A program made the position numbers and the translations under genes. A model generated the notes under the pieces. That model did not search any database. It saw only the letters and a program-made list of their open reading frames with translations, and was not told where the DNA came from. A stretch of DNA of 35,908 nucleotides from assembly GCA_012514645.1 (NCBI GenBank), contig JAAYZW010000029.1, forward strand, positions 1 to 35,908. Direction: 5' to 3'. Below are positions 25,165 through 32,321 of this stretch, one piece after another (position 1 is the stretch's first letter; the number at the start of each line of letters is the position of its first letter). The stretch is from Chloroflexota bacterium. Lineage in GTDB: Bacteria > Chloroflexota > Anaerolineae > Anaerolineales > Anaerolineaceae.

Positions 25165-27573
25165 TTAGACTTCATATTGAAGATGTAGATAGTTTGAACC
25201 TTTGAAAAGAAATGATGGTTCCCCTATTGATATCATGATTAATTCGTGCAAGGCTCGTGTAACTCCTACGTACAATAACCTGCCGTCATATTTTACGAAA
25301 TCGTCATAATTTGCCTTTGAAACATTAAGCAAGATAACCTTTTCGAACTCTAGCCCTTTGGATAATGTGATAGGTATAATTCTTATACCCTTATGTAGCT
25401 TTATTTTCTGATCTCTTTTTCGTACAAGCGTGCTCCTGATGCCTCTACTTTCCAAAAATCTGTATGCATTCTCGGCATCCACCTCTGATTTAGTGATAAT
25501 ACCAATATTAAGATTCTTAATTTCAGAAGAATTTATCTCTTTTTCTAGGAAGAAGTTCAATCTGTTTTCATTTGGAACTATCAACAACTTTGGTTTTTTT
25601 CCATATCTTTGATAAGGTGTTGCTAACTCCGCGTGCTTTTTGTAAACTTTTGGAATTATTTCATTCGCTAAATTCGTTATTTGATAAGTAGACCGATAGC
25701 TTGTAAGCAAATTTTCAATTTTGCTGTCAGGGAAAATCTCACTAATTTCATTCCAGTTAGCAAGCCCGCGATGAGCGACAATTCCCTGAGCAATGTCACC
25801 AAGAATTGTCATGGAATTGTTTTGACAAATATTGTGGAAAATCTCATAATGAAGAGGTGAGAAATCTTGACCCTCATCTATCATTATATAGTCGTATCTT
25901 TCGAATTTGTTAGGTTCTATCAGGAGTTTGACGTAGAGGATTCCTGCAAGGTCTTCTAAGTCAATTGTTTCCTTATCAAAGGTAAAAGACCCTAATGTAT
26001 CGAGATTTGTGTGAGGAAATCCCGAAATAGTTTTAGAAAATATCTTGTTATTAATTATCAGGGAATAAACAGTTAAAGGAAAAAAGATATAAGATTTCGT
26101 TAGTTCTTCTTCTATAAAATCATTAATTGGTTTCTTTTCGAGCTCGAAAGATTTGGACACCAGTTTTTTGAGGAAGGATTTCTCTTCGATGGCAGTCTGG
26201 ATGTGGCTTGCTATTGAATCTTTGAAGGCACCAAACCTCTCATCGAGTAATTGATGATTTTGAGTGCTTTGCCATAAAAGTAAAAGCGTTTCTTTTGAGA
26301 TCACAAAAATATCTTTGCCTTTACCAAAAATGGGTATTGGTAGATCGTTTTGGACAGGACATGGAAGACCCTCAACTTCAACTAATTCTTTAATAGCCTT
26401 CCCAAATGCCAAACTGCCTTTAATTCTAGAGCGTTTCCATAGTGTCTTTTTTTTGTTTTTTGAAGTTCTAGGCGATAAGAAGAGCTCACTGGATTTATCT
26501 GTAATTAGGATCATCCTTTCCAAGGGTCCTTGGTTTTCTTGATGTGCCAGCCCTAATTTCTGGAGAGCCCAATCTTCGAAAGTTGTTTCAGTTACACCTT
26601 GGATCCTGAGTGATGGCAGTAGTTCACTTACGAAACTTAGGAAAAGTTTGTTGGGGCCAAAAACCAGCATTCTATTTGGTTTCAAAGCAATATTTCTCTC
26701 TTCGAAGGCTAGGTATGCAAGTCTGTGATAGCCAATAGATGTTTTTCCACTTCCAGCAACTCCATTCAATATCACTACATGATTAGATGGTAACCTTACA
26801 ATCCGAAACTGATCGCTTTGAAATGTGCGGTAAATTGTGTGAATTTTAGGGTCTCCTCGTGATTGTAGCTCGGAGGTTAACAGCCGATTGGGTTTCAATT
26901 CTCTTGGTTTCTCATCTGTTGGTTTAGACTCTTTGCTCCTATATGTTTTTTGATTACTGGATTCCACAGGTTCGGCCTTAGCCTCTATCACTCTGCGAAC
27001 TTCTTTTTGTAAAACTTTCTTTGCAGGTTTCCTTTCAATATAACGATAATCGACTGCTGGTATAATGACTTTATCAATTTCAAAACTTGCTGGGTCTTTA
27101 GAAAATGAAACGATGGCATCGAGGAGAACTGAATTCTGTATTTTTATACTAACTTTATGGTAGACGGGAACCCTTCTTGTTTCTTCAGATGTTTCGACAT
27201 CATAATATCCCTCAGTGTGAACCTCATAGAAAAGTCTTGATAAAGGAGATCTCCAATCAAGTATGCGAAATCCATCAAGCAATTCAGAGTAAGAGCCTAA
27301 ATAATAACATTTTGGCTTCCCATTTTCAAGTATATCGAACCTGCCAAAATATGGACATTTTCTCATCTGAATTCGATCCGAACGAAGTTTCCGGAAAGAC
27401 GGTAGGGAGAGCAAAAACGTATCATAACTCCCTACACCAATTCGAGAATGCATTTCTGGCAAATTTGTTTTACCAGGCTCAATGTTACTTTCATTTATCA
27501 ATTTATCCAATGATGCTAAAGCCCGTTTCAAATTTTCTTCTTCTTGAGCAAATGCTGATTGTGAGGATTCCAC
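25165..27573 (-). CDS. HelD-like superfamily 1 (UvrD/Rep-type) helicase
   Basis: An 802-residue SF1 ATPase. The N-terminal part has the HelD-type block PYFGRFD...YLGSYSELLDGFRILDWRSPLSRLFYE. Walker A GVAGSGKT is at residues 271-278 and Walker B MIDEGQDF has D566-E567. Later motifs are LTSYRST, ITLSKGLEFEKVILLNV and LLYVGVTRALHEL. HelD family members remove stalled RNA polymerase and some protect against rifamycins; that role is only inferred here. The start is GTG 27573 with GGAG seven bases before it. The gene is AT-rich compared with the host, lies 20 bp after the ANT(6) pseudogene, and is the only apparently intact gene of the island. Confidence 0.82.
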   Translation of the reverse strand: MESSQSAFAQEEENLKRALASLDKLINESNIEPGKTNLPEMHSRIGVGSYDTFLLSLPSFRKLRSDRIQMRKCPYFGRFDILENGKPKCYYLGSYSELLDGFRILDWRSPLSRLFYEVHTEGYYDVETSEETRRVPVYHKVSIKIQNSVLLDAIVSFSKDPASFEIDKVIIPAVDYRYIERKPAKKVLQKEVRRVIEAKAEPVESSNQKTYRSKESKPTDEKPRELKPNRLLTSELQSRGDPKIHTIYRTFQSDQFRIVRLPSNHVVILNGVAGSGKTSIGYHRLAYLAFEERNIALKPNRMLVFGPNKLFLSFVSELLPSLRIQGVTETTFEDWALQKLGLAHQENQGPLERMILITDKSSELFLSPRTSKNKKKTLWKRSRIKGSLAFGKAIKELVEVEGLPCPVQNDLPIPIFGKGKDIFVISKETLLLLWQSTQNHQLLDERFGAFKDSIASHIQTAIEEKSFLKKLVSKSFELEKKPINDFIEEELTKSYIFFPLTVYSLIINNKIFSKTISGFPHTNLDTLGSFTFDKETIDLEDLAGILYVKLLIEPNKFERYDYIMIDEGQDFSPLHYEIFHNICQNNSMTILGDIAQGIVAHRGLANWNEISEIFPDSKIENLLTSYRSTYQITNLANEIIPKVYKKHAELATPYQRYGKKPKLLIVPNENRLNFFLEKEINSSEIKNLNIGIITKSEVDAENAYRFLESRGIRSTLVRKRDQKIKLHKGIRIIPITLSKGLEFEKVILLNVSKANYDDFVKYDGRLLYVGVTRALHELIMISIGEPSFLFKGSNYLHLQYEV

Positions 27574-27593
27574 GTTTTTCTCCGAAAACTTAT

Positions 27594-28196
27594 TTAATTG
27601 CGCTGATGTTCATAAGTCACTTTTAAGTAATTACCAATAGATTGATGATACCCTGGATTGAAGCAATTTGCGTTGGTGTCGGCTTGAGCAGAAATTCAAT
27701 TAAAAAGTTCGCATATATTGAAGAAAGAATTCCTAAACTCTTCAAGACAATCCATCCTCCAAGCAAGCATGAGTTGAGTCCGATCCTCTTCAGAAACGAA
27801 GTCCTGAAGGTGTTTATAATCTTGACCTAAATTTATGGTGAATCCGCAGTCTAATCTTGTTTGCCAACTAAGCTTACGCATAACCTCTGTTCGCAACAGG
27901 TCCAGATTGGTATTGGCGTAAGGGAGTTGACCACGCGCGAGCCCTTTGGCTACATAACTGCTGATCCACCAAAACTCGTTGCAGCAGTCATCAAAAATGT
28001 TATCTGTAGGTCGTTTGAGCCAGAAGTTTTCATTGGTAGGAGGAGGTAAAACCGGCACGAGTCCATTTCTGTAACGGCGAAAACAATGTCAAAATCCTGT
28101 GTCTGATTTTGTGATTGGATTTGCAAGAGAGCCATCCATTCACAATGCCCTGATGCGTTCGTCCTGTTGTGCAAAATTGAGGATTATGGAATACAT
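27594..28196 (-). pseudogene. ANT(6)-type aminoglycoside 6-nucleotidyltransferase pseudogene
   Basis: Pieces of an aminoglycoside 6-adenylyltransferase can be read in order on the minus strand. ATG 28196 gives MYSIILNFAQQDERIRAL, then an in-frame stop, MDGSLANP, then in another frame TQDFDIVFAVTEMDS. About 90-100 residues are then missing before VPVLPPPTNENFWLKRPTDNIFDDCCNEFWWISSYVAKGL and LSWQTRLDCGFTINLGQDYKHL. FDDCCNEFWW and the QDFDIVF nucleotidyl motif are typical of the AadE/ANT(6) family. A stop at 27696 and a weak continuation to 27594 mark the 3' end. Stop, frameshift and deletion together show a dead gene. Confidence 0.8.
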
Positions 28197-28203
28197 TTCC
28201 TGG

Positions 28204-28320
28204 TTACGCCTCCATCCCGTTGTGTTCGGAGAATTGGTCGTAAACAATAAAATTTGACACCGCGCTTCCCAGCAAACCGCCTAACAAGGCTCCCTTAAGC
28301 CAAGCACACGTTTTTTTCAT
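28204..28320 (-). pseudogene. Truncated YtxH 5' fragment fused to island sequence
   Basis: The right 81-bp repeat copy carries the first 21 codons of ytxH with its native ribosome site and promoter. Past the repeat the frame runs into island DNA and stops after 17 further codons, giving a 38-residue chimera ending GMEA. The stop lies 7 bp before the ATG of the ANT(6) pseudogene, so the old ytxH leader could once have coupled translation into the inserted gene. The peptide keeps only the first part of the hydrophobic helix. Confidence 0.75.
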
Positions 28321-28338
28321 TTTATCCTCGTTTCTCTA
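28258..28338. repeat. 81-bp direct repeat, right copy (attR-like)
   Basis: Partner of 24961-25041, with one mismatch. It is joined to the native upstream DNA of ytxH, including its -10 element, so this side marks the original host junction. Confidence 0.95.
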
Positions 28339-28346
28339 TGGTTGAT

Positions 28347-28374
28347 ATTATACGAAGGAATGCCTCAAAAACAA
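28347..28374 (-). promoter_or_regulatory. Native ytxH promoter, now separated from the intact gene
   Basis: On the minus strand TATAAT (28347-28352) is preceded by TTGTTT (28369-28374) with a 16-bp spacer. It lies immediately upstream of the truncated ytxH copy and so now reads into the island operon. Confidence 0.55.
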
Positions 28375-28470
28375 AAGACCGTACACGCACAGAGGTTGAT
28401 ATCTACAAATTCAATCTGTATATCTTCTACAAAAATAGCTGACTGACTTTTCTCAGATTTGCTGCAGGCA

Positions 28471-28854
28471 TCAGGCAACCAGCTCAATCAGGTTGCCTTC
28501 CGGGTCGGAGAGCACGCTTTCATAATAGCCATCACCGGTTGTGCGCGGTCCATTGAGCAAGGGGCAACCATGCTGCTGGAGTGATTGGGTGAGTTTTTCG
28601 ACCTTGTCAGGAGAGCCAAGCCGGAAGGCGATATGCGCATAGCCTAACGGATGTTCGCCACTGGCTTTTGGGCTCGTATCAGGGCGCTGCATGATCTCTA
28701 GCCGGGCGCCGTCATCGAAGCTGAGAAAATAGGTTTGCAGACCAGTGCGTGGATTATGGTATTTCTGGTTTGAGGTTGCATCGAAAAAACGCACGTAAAA
28801 ATCCTTCATTTTCTCCAGATCTTCCACATAAAGGGCTATATGTTCAAGTTTCAT
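28471..28854 (-). CDS. VOC superfamily (glyoxalase-like) protein
   Basis: A 127-residue protein made of two beta-alpha-beta-beta-beta modules. Metal ligand positions are H5, E53 (in LEIM), H74 and E124 (in NLIELVA), as in glyoxalase I and related enzymes. Family members are lyases, dioxygenases or binding proteins; the length fits the single-domain glyoxalase I-like group. The gene overlaps the upstream flavodoxin gene by 4 bp, suggesting coupled translation. The substrate cannot be predicted. Confidence 0.85.
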   Translation of the reverse strand: MKLEHIALYVEDLEKMKDFYVRFFDATSNQKYHNPRTGLQTYFLSFDDGARLEIMQRPDTSPKASGEHPLGYAHIAFRLGSPDKVEKLTQSLQQHGCPLLNGPRTTGDGYYESVLSDPEGNLIELVA

Positions 28855-29369
28855 TTTTGCCTCGCTTTCAAGCGCACATAGCGCAGCAGGTCCTCAAGAT
28901 AGTCGCGATTGGTCAGATCGATTGAAGTCTGTCTGGCTCGGGAAGTGTTGCGTTTTCTGGAATCCATCAAAGAGAAAAACCTCAGCAACAGGCGGTCGAA
29001 AACGCCCATCTTTTCATAATTGATCCCCGCCAAAAAATAGTAAAAGTGCGCCGGTCTGACTTCACCTGTGGGGAAGTTTGTTTTGAAAATCAACTCCTGG
29101 TAGCTCTCTTTTGCCGGGGTTGTGCCAGTGGCAAAAACCACCCAAGTCTTTCCTGGTGAATCTTTCATCCAGCGTTTTATCCTGGCAATCCCGCGAATAT
29201 GCCCAGCAAAAAGCCCGGCACCATAGACGATCAATCCGTAGTCATTGAGCGAATCCTTGTCAAAGCCGTCTAAATTGGCAAGGTCACATTGCAGATCTTC
29301 GGCAATCCACTGCGCATAATGCTTGGAAAAGCCAGTTTTTGATTTGTATAAGACGAGCACTTTTTTCAC
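28851..29369 (-). CDS. Flavodoxin-domain protein
   Basis: A 172-residue protein with VLVLYKSKTGFSKHYAQWIAED, the FMN phosphate-binding loop of flavodoxins, followed by YGLIVYGAGLFAGHIRG and WVVFATGTTPA. It is similar in plan to flavodoxin_5/HemG-like proteins, with a basic C-terminal tail after residue 130. It could act as an electron carrier or an FMN-dependent oxidase; the function is not clear. It is translationally linked to the VOC gene (ATGA overlap). Confidence 0.8.
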   Translation of the reverse strand: MKKVLVLYKSKTGFSKHYAQWIAEDLQCDLANLDGFDKDSLNDYGLIVYGAGLFAGHIRGIARIKRWMKDSPGKTWVVFATGTTPAKESYQELIFKTNFPTGEVRPAHFYYFLAGINYEKMGVFDRLLLRFFSLMDSRKRNTSRARQTSIDLTNRDYLEDLLRYVRLKARQK

Positions 29370-29411
29370 CGAACACCTCGAACCTTGAGTTTAACAGAAA
29401 AACTCTCTTTT

Positions 29412-29485
29412 TGTCATCCTGAGTGAAACGAAGGATCTTACCAACGAAATGGCAAGACTCTTAGCAATAACACCTCAGAATCACC
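29412..29485. repeat. Short dispersed-repeat-like element with inverted ends
   Basis: It begins TGTCATCCTGAG followed by TGAAACGAAGGATCT and ends CTCAGAATCACC, which is an imperfect inverted match of the start. The GTCATCCTGAG...GAAGGATCT pattern resembles a common intergenic repeat in many bacterial genomes. It lies in the gap between the flavodoxin and methyltransferase genes. Confidence 0.45.
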
Positions 29486-29547
29486 ATTCGGGCATGATGC
29501 AATCAAGAACTGGAAACAGTACATAATGGAAAGATACATAAGGATTT

Positions 29548-30183
29548 TCATCCAACCATTGAATTGGAAATCTGAACTACCCCTGAGCAAAACGAGACCA
29601 CCTCATAAGCAACACGCGTCTCTGGTAAATGCTGTTGAATTTCGCTGAGGATCGGATAAAACTCATCCTCATCCCATTCACCTGGAAAGCGTTTTTGGCA
29701 AGCGGCGAGGTCAGATTGAGTTTCGAAGCAAATATCGCCGATCAGAATTTTGCCATTCTCTTTAAGCAGTGCCAGCAGCGAGCGCAGGAATTTCACTTGC
29801 TTGTTATATTCCAGGTGGTGAAGCGCGTAGGTTATCACGATAAAATCAAACAAACGTCCTGCCAGCCGTTTTGTCAGCCCTGCAGAAAAATCACTCAAGA
29901 TAAATTCAGCGTTGGGCATGCGCTGGCGGGCTTGATTCAGCATTTCTTCAGAGAAATCGACCGCCGTGATTTGCCATCCCGCCTGGTAGAAACGGGCTGG
30001 CAGAACGCCCGACCCAGTGCCAACGTCCAGCAATTGGGCTGGCTCATGTGCGAGCACCTGGGTGGCGATGCGATCAAGCACTTGCGCGTAGCCGGCAAAT
30101 GGAAAGGTCTCAGCCTGGTCGCTTTGGGCGACATCCTGATCATAACTATCAGCCCAGTGATCGAACGCGTTAGCGTCACACAT
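29548..30183 (-). CDS. Class I SAM-dependent methyltransferase
   Basis: A 211-residue protein with the SAM-binding motif LLDVGTGSGVLPARFYQAG, post-I ITAVDFSEEML and motif IV DFIVITYALHHLE. It is a Methyltransf_25/11-type enzyme. N-terminal AFDHWADSYDQDVAQ resembles small-molecule methyltransferases related to YrrT/UbiE. Substrate is unknown. It is followed on the same strand by no close gene; its start lies 5 bp after the stop of the small membrane protein, so the two may be co-transcribed. Confidence 0.85.
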   Translation of the reverse strand: MCDANAFDHWADSYDQDVAQSDQAETFPFAGYAQVLDRIATQVLAHEPAQLLDVGTGSGVLPARFYQAGWQITAVDFSEEMLNQARQRMPNAEFILSDFSAGLTKRLAGRLFDFIVITYALHHLEYNKQVKFLRSLLALLKENGKILIGDICFETQSDLAACQKRFPGEWDEDEFYPILSEIQQHLPETRVAYEVVSFCSGVVQISNSMVG

Positions 30184-30187
30184 GGGT

Positions 30188-30400
30188 TTAGCGTTGAAAA
30201 GTGACCTGAATGACCGGCTTCTTTTTGCCGAGCAGTGCCAACGGCACGAAGATCAGCCCCAGGCAGCCGGTTTTGATCAGCGACCACCCCCGATCAATGC
30301 TTTGGACAGAGATAACGCGGTAGCCGCGCCTTTCGTTGCGGGCTATTCCGCGGTTCGCGGCAGCCTGGCTGTAATAGTATTCAATCTTGGTTTTTTGCAT
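30188..30400 (-). CDS. Small membrane protein, unknown family
   Basis: About 70 residues from ATG 30400, which has GAGGTCAAC upstream. The longer frame to 30532 overlaps the next gene and has no ribosome site, so the shorter version is chosen. It has a soluble charged N-terminus (MQKTKIEYYYSQAAANRGIARNERRGYRV), one hydrophobic segment (LIKTGCLGLIFVPLALL) and a short KKKPVIQVTF tail. I do not recognise it. It is tucked between two methyltransferase genes on the same strand. Confidence 0.6.
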   Translation of the reverse strand: MQKTKIEYYYSQAAANRGIARNERRGYRVISVQSIDRGWSLIKTGCLGLIFVPLALLGKKKPVIQVTFQR

Positions 30401-30449
30401 GTTGACCTCAAACCTCAATAAACCATTCTTTGCTGTCGATGGCAAAAAA

Positions 30450-31256
30450 TTAACATTTTCTTGCGATGACCATTGCATGTTCAGAATGACTGAGGTATTT
30501 AGGGATTTCACTAAGCTCAACCGAGAGATCAACCCAGGCTGACTTAACTTCCTCGGGTTGTTGCATTAAATAATCATTATTGGCTGAGGTGATTCCCTCC
30601 TGACCGAAAAAATGTAATATTTCTATAGGAAACTGCTTCATAAAAGGCAAAATCTCATCCTGATCGATAAAAAAAGCCCTGGTGAAAGCATCGCCTCCCC
30701 ACGAAATTTCCGAACGGACCGCATCCAGCCACACTTTCTCATTTGGATCCAAAACCATTTCCGGGGCTCGACTGAGCATATAGATAAGACCCGAAAAAAT
30801 CAAGAGAAAAGATGCGTAGAGGATGCCACCTGGTTTCAGCATAGACAGGGCGGCTTCAATCGAGCGGACACGATCTTCCGGTTTCAGTAAATGGTAAAGC
30901 GGACCCATTAAAAAGACGTGATCAAAAAGGTCAGCGACTTGCTCGCGCACACTCAAAGCATCACCAACCTGTGCCTGCAGGGGTAAGCCCCGAATCTGCG
31001 CTTCCTTCATCGCGTGTTCTATGTTTCCGTCCGAAAGATCGACCAGTGTTACCGGGTTGCCTTTCTCCAGAAAGTGAAGCGAATAGCGCCCGGGACCACC
31101 ACCGATATCGAGGATGGAATCACCAGTCTTCACATAGCGTTCCATAAATTTGGTGGTGATCGCAAACTCAAAAGGATGACGGTCAAAGCGTTCCCACTCA
31201 TATTGAGTGTTTTGATCGTAGAATTGTTTGATAATTTTTTGTGAATCGTCCATCAT
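30450..31256 (-). CDS. SAM-dependent methyltransferase (class I)
   Basis: A 268-residue protein with ILDIGGGPGRYSLHFLEKG as SAM motif I, VTLVDLSDGNIEHA as the post-I acidic loop, and FDHVFLMGPLYHLL as motif IV. The C-terminal half is longer than the previous methyltransferase and has an aromatic-rich cap. Two ATGs occur at the start (31256 and 31253). The product is likely a small-molecule methyltransferase of unknown substrate. It may begin an operon with the small membrane protein and second methyltransferase. Confidence 0.85.
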   Translation of the reverse strand: MMDDSQKIIKQFYDQNTQYEWERFDRHPFEFAITTKFMERYVKTGDSILDIGGGPGRYSLHFLEKGNPVTLVDLSDGNIEHAMKEAQIRGLPLQAQVGDALSVREQVADLFDHVFLMGPLYHLLKPEDRVRSIEAALSMLKPGGILYASFLLIFSGLIYMLSRAPEMVLDPNEKVWLDAVRSEISWGGDAFTRAFFIDQDEILPFMKQFPIEILHFFGQEGITSANNDYLMQQPEEVKSAWVDLSVELSEIPKYLSHSEHAMVIARKC

Positions 31257-31444
31257 TTGCTCGCAATATAATTTTGATGATTATAAATGGGTAAAGATTT
31301 TTGTGAGGGCGACCTGTCACGGTTGCCTAGATTCGCATACAGCAGCACCTCAACCAGCGTGAGCTGACCGCTCACGCTCGTTTTACGCCCGGAGTTAATT
31401 ATCCTCCCCTGGTATAGAGACCAGAGAGAGCGCTAAATAAAAAA

Positions 31445-31517
31445 TGATCCTGCTCGGACTCGAACCGAGAACCTAACGCTTAAGAGGCGCTTGCTCTGCC
31501 AATTGAGCTACAGGACC
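31445..31517 (-). tRNA. tRNA-Lys (CTT)
   Basis: Read on the minus strand: acceptor GGTCCTG pairs with CAGGATC (one G-T), D-arm GCTC/GAGC, anticodon arm AGCGC-CTCTTAA-GCGTT with anticodon CTT, and T-arm CTCGG-TTCGAGT-CCGAG. Length 73 with discriminator A. No CCA is encoded. It lies 75 bp downstream of tRNA-Asn in the same orientation. Confidence 0.95.
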
Positions 31518-31592
31518 ATTTTGTGGCTGATATTATAGCACAGCCAGGCGAAAAAAAAGACCTCTGGTTTCCCAAAGGTATTTCTTTTTCAG

Positions 31593-31665
31593 CTCCCCGG
31601 AGAGGACTCGAACCTCTAACCTAGCGGTTAACAGCCGCCCGCTCTGCCAATTGAGCTACCAGGGA
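31593..31665 (-). tRNA. tRNA-Asn (GTT)
   Basis: Minus strand: acceptor TCCCTGG pairs with CCGGGGA (one T-G), D-arm GCTC/GAGC, anticodon arm GGCGG-CTGTTAA-CCGCT with anticodon GTT, T-arm AGAGG-TTCGAGT-CCTCT, discriminator G. No CCA is encoded. It is first in a two-tRNA unit behind a near-perfect promoter. Confidence 0.95.
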
Positions 31666-31677
31666 AGGCAAGTTGTT

Positions 31678-31706
31678 ATTATAGGTAAAATCCCGGTAAG
31701 TGTCAA
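31678..31706 (-). promoter_or_regulatory. Consensus sigma-70 promoter of the tRNA pair
   Basis: On the minus strand TTGACA (31701-31706) and TATAAT (31678-31683) are separated by exactly 17 bp and point to tRNA-Asn 12 bp downstream. Both hexamers match the consensus fully, as expected for stable RNA genes. Confidence 0.9.
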
Positions 31707-31918
31707 GCAAAACACATTAGTTCAACTAAAATGTTACTAAAATGCTATCGTTAGGTCAAATGATAATGTTACTGAAGGAGCTTAAGCATTCAATCTTGTT
31801 TTACAGAACTCCGTCTGAGAAAGCTCATCGTCAGTGTAACGAATTTTCTGTAAATTAACAAAAAGAGTAGATCACGGTATCCTTTCTACAGCCGTCAAAC
31901 CAAGAAAGGAAAAGGACC

Positions 31919-32290
31919 ATGATCTACACAACAGATTTTACAACAACTGAGGATAAGCTACAGATACCAATTGAATATTTGGAACTAATGACTGAACAAG
32001 GACTGGATGGATTAACAGAGCTGATCAGAGTGGTAGTGAACCAAGCCATGCAGATTGAACGGGAAAACCATTTGCAAGCCAGGCCATACGAGCGCAATGA
32101 GTACAGGCAAGGGCACGCCAACGGTTATAAGCCCAAGACCGTCAAAACGAGAGTGGGCGAAGTCACCTTTGAGATCCCACAGGTACGAGAAGGCGGTTTC
32201 TACCCTGCGGCACTGGAGAAAGGTATTCGCAGTGAACGCAGGACGGACGAAGCACATAAACCATCCGTATTGAATCTCACACTTTCTTGA
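31919..32290 (+). pseudogene. Truncated IS256-family transposase (N-terminal fragment)
   Basis: A 123-codon frame starting behind AAAGGAAAAGG. It encodes an IS256/Transposase_mut N-terminus: LTELIRVVVNQAMQIERENHLQARPYERNEYRQGHANGYKPKTVKTRVGEVTFEIPQVREGGFYPAALEKGIRSER. The DDE catalytic domain is missing; after about residue 108 the sequence becomes unrelated and stops 31 bp before the next gene. The roughly 85 bp before the ATG may include the element's left end. The break point is immediately upstream of the PolB2 cassette promoter, so a rearrangement may have brought the two together. Confidence 0.85.
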
Positions 32291-32315
32291 CAATAGAACG
32301 CATGTTCTATATAAT
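32287..32315 (+). promoter_or_regulatory. Sigma-70 promoter with LexA-type palindrome in its spacer
   Basis: TTGACA (32287-32292) and TATAAT (32310-32315) are perfect and 17 bp apart. Inside the spacer is the 14-bp perfect palindrome AGAACGCATGTTCT (32295-32308), containing GAAC-N4-GTTC as in Bacillus-type LexA boxes. A bound repressor would block RNA polymerase. The start point should be near 32322, where the first ATG lies. Confidence 0.85.
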
Positions 32316-32321
32316 TAGAAC

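Larger units (their letters stand above)
25042..28257. mobile_element. AT-rich genomic island inserted at the 5' end of ytxH
   Basis: Between the 81-bp repeats the composition turns AT-rich and differs from both flanks. The content is a HelD-like helicase gene and an ANT(6)-type pseudogene, both on the minus strand like ytxH. No integrase or transposase is present inside. A perfect 12-bp palindrome (ATTATGCATAAT, 25058-25069) lies 17 bp inside the left end. The long repeat is too large for a usual transposon target duplication, so integration by an external recombinase or by recombination of a circular form is more likely. Confidence 0.75.

Noticed and set aside
27177-27626. 149-codon plus-strand frame opposite the HelD-like gene
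   Set aside because: Antisense shadow of a gene with clear helicase motifs; no domain or start signal.
24961-28338. Simple transposon insertion as the explanation for the ytxH island
   Set aside because: No transposase or terminal inverted repeats are inside, and an 81-bp duplication is too long for a typical target-site duplication.
30401-30532. Longer start for the small membrane protein
   Set aside because: It overlaps the methyltransferase 3' end and lacks a ribosome site, while ATG 30400 has GAGG.
31356-31384. Hairpin AGCGTGAGC / GCTCACGCT followed by TTTT on the + strand
   Set aside because: It looks like an intrinsic terminator, but no + strand gene lies upstream, and the T-run is on the wrong side for the minus-strand tRNA unit.
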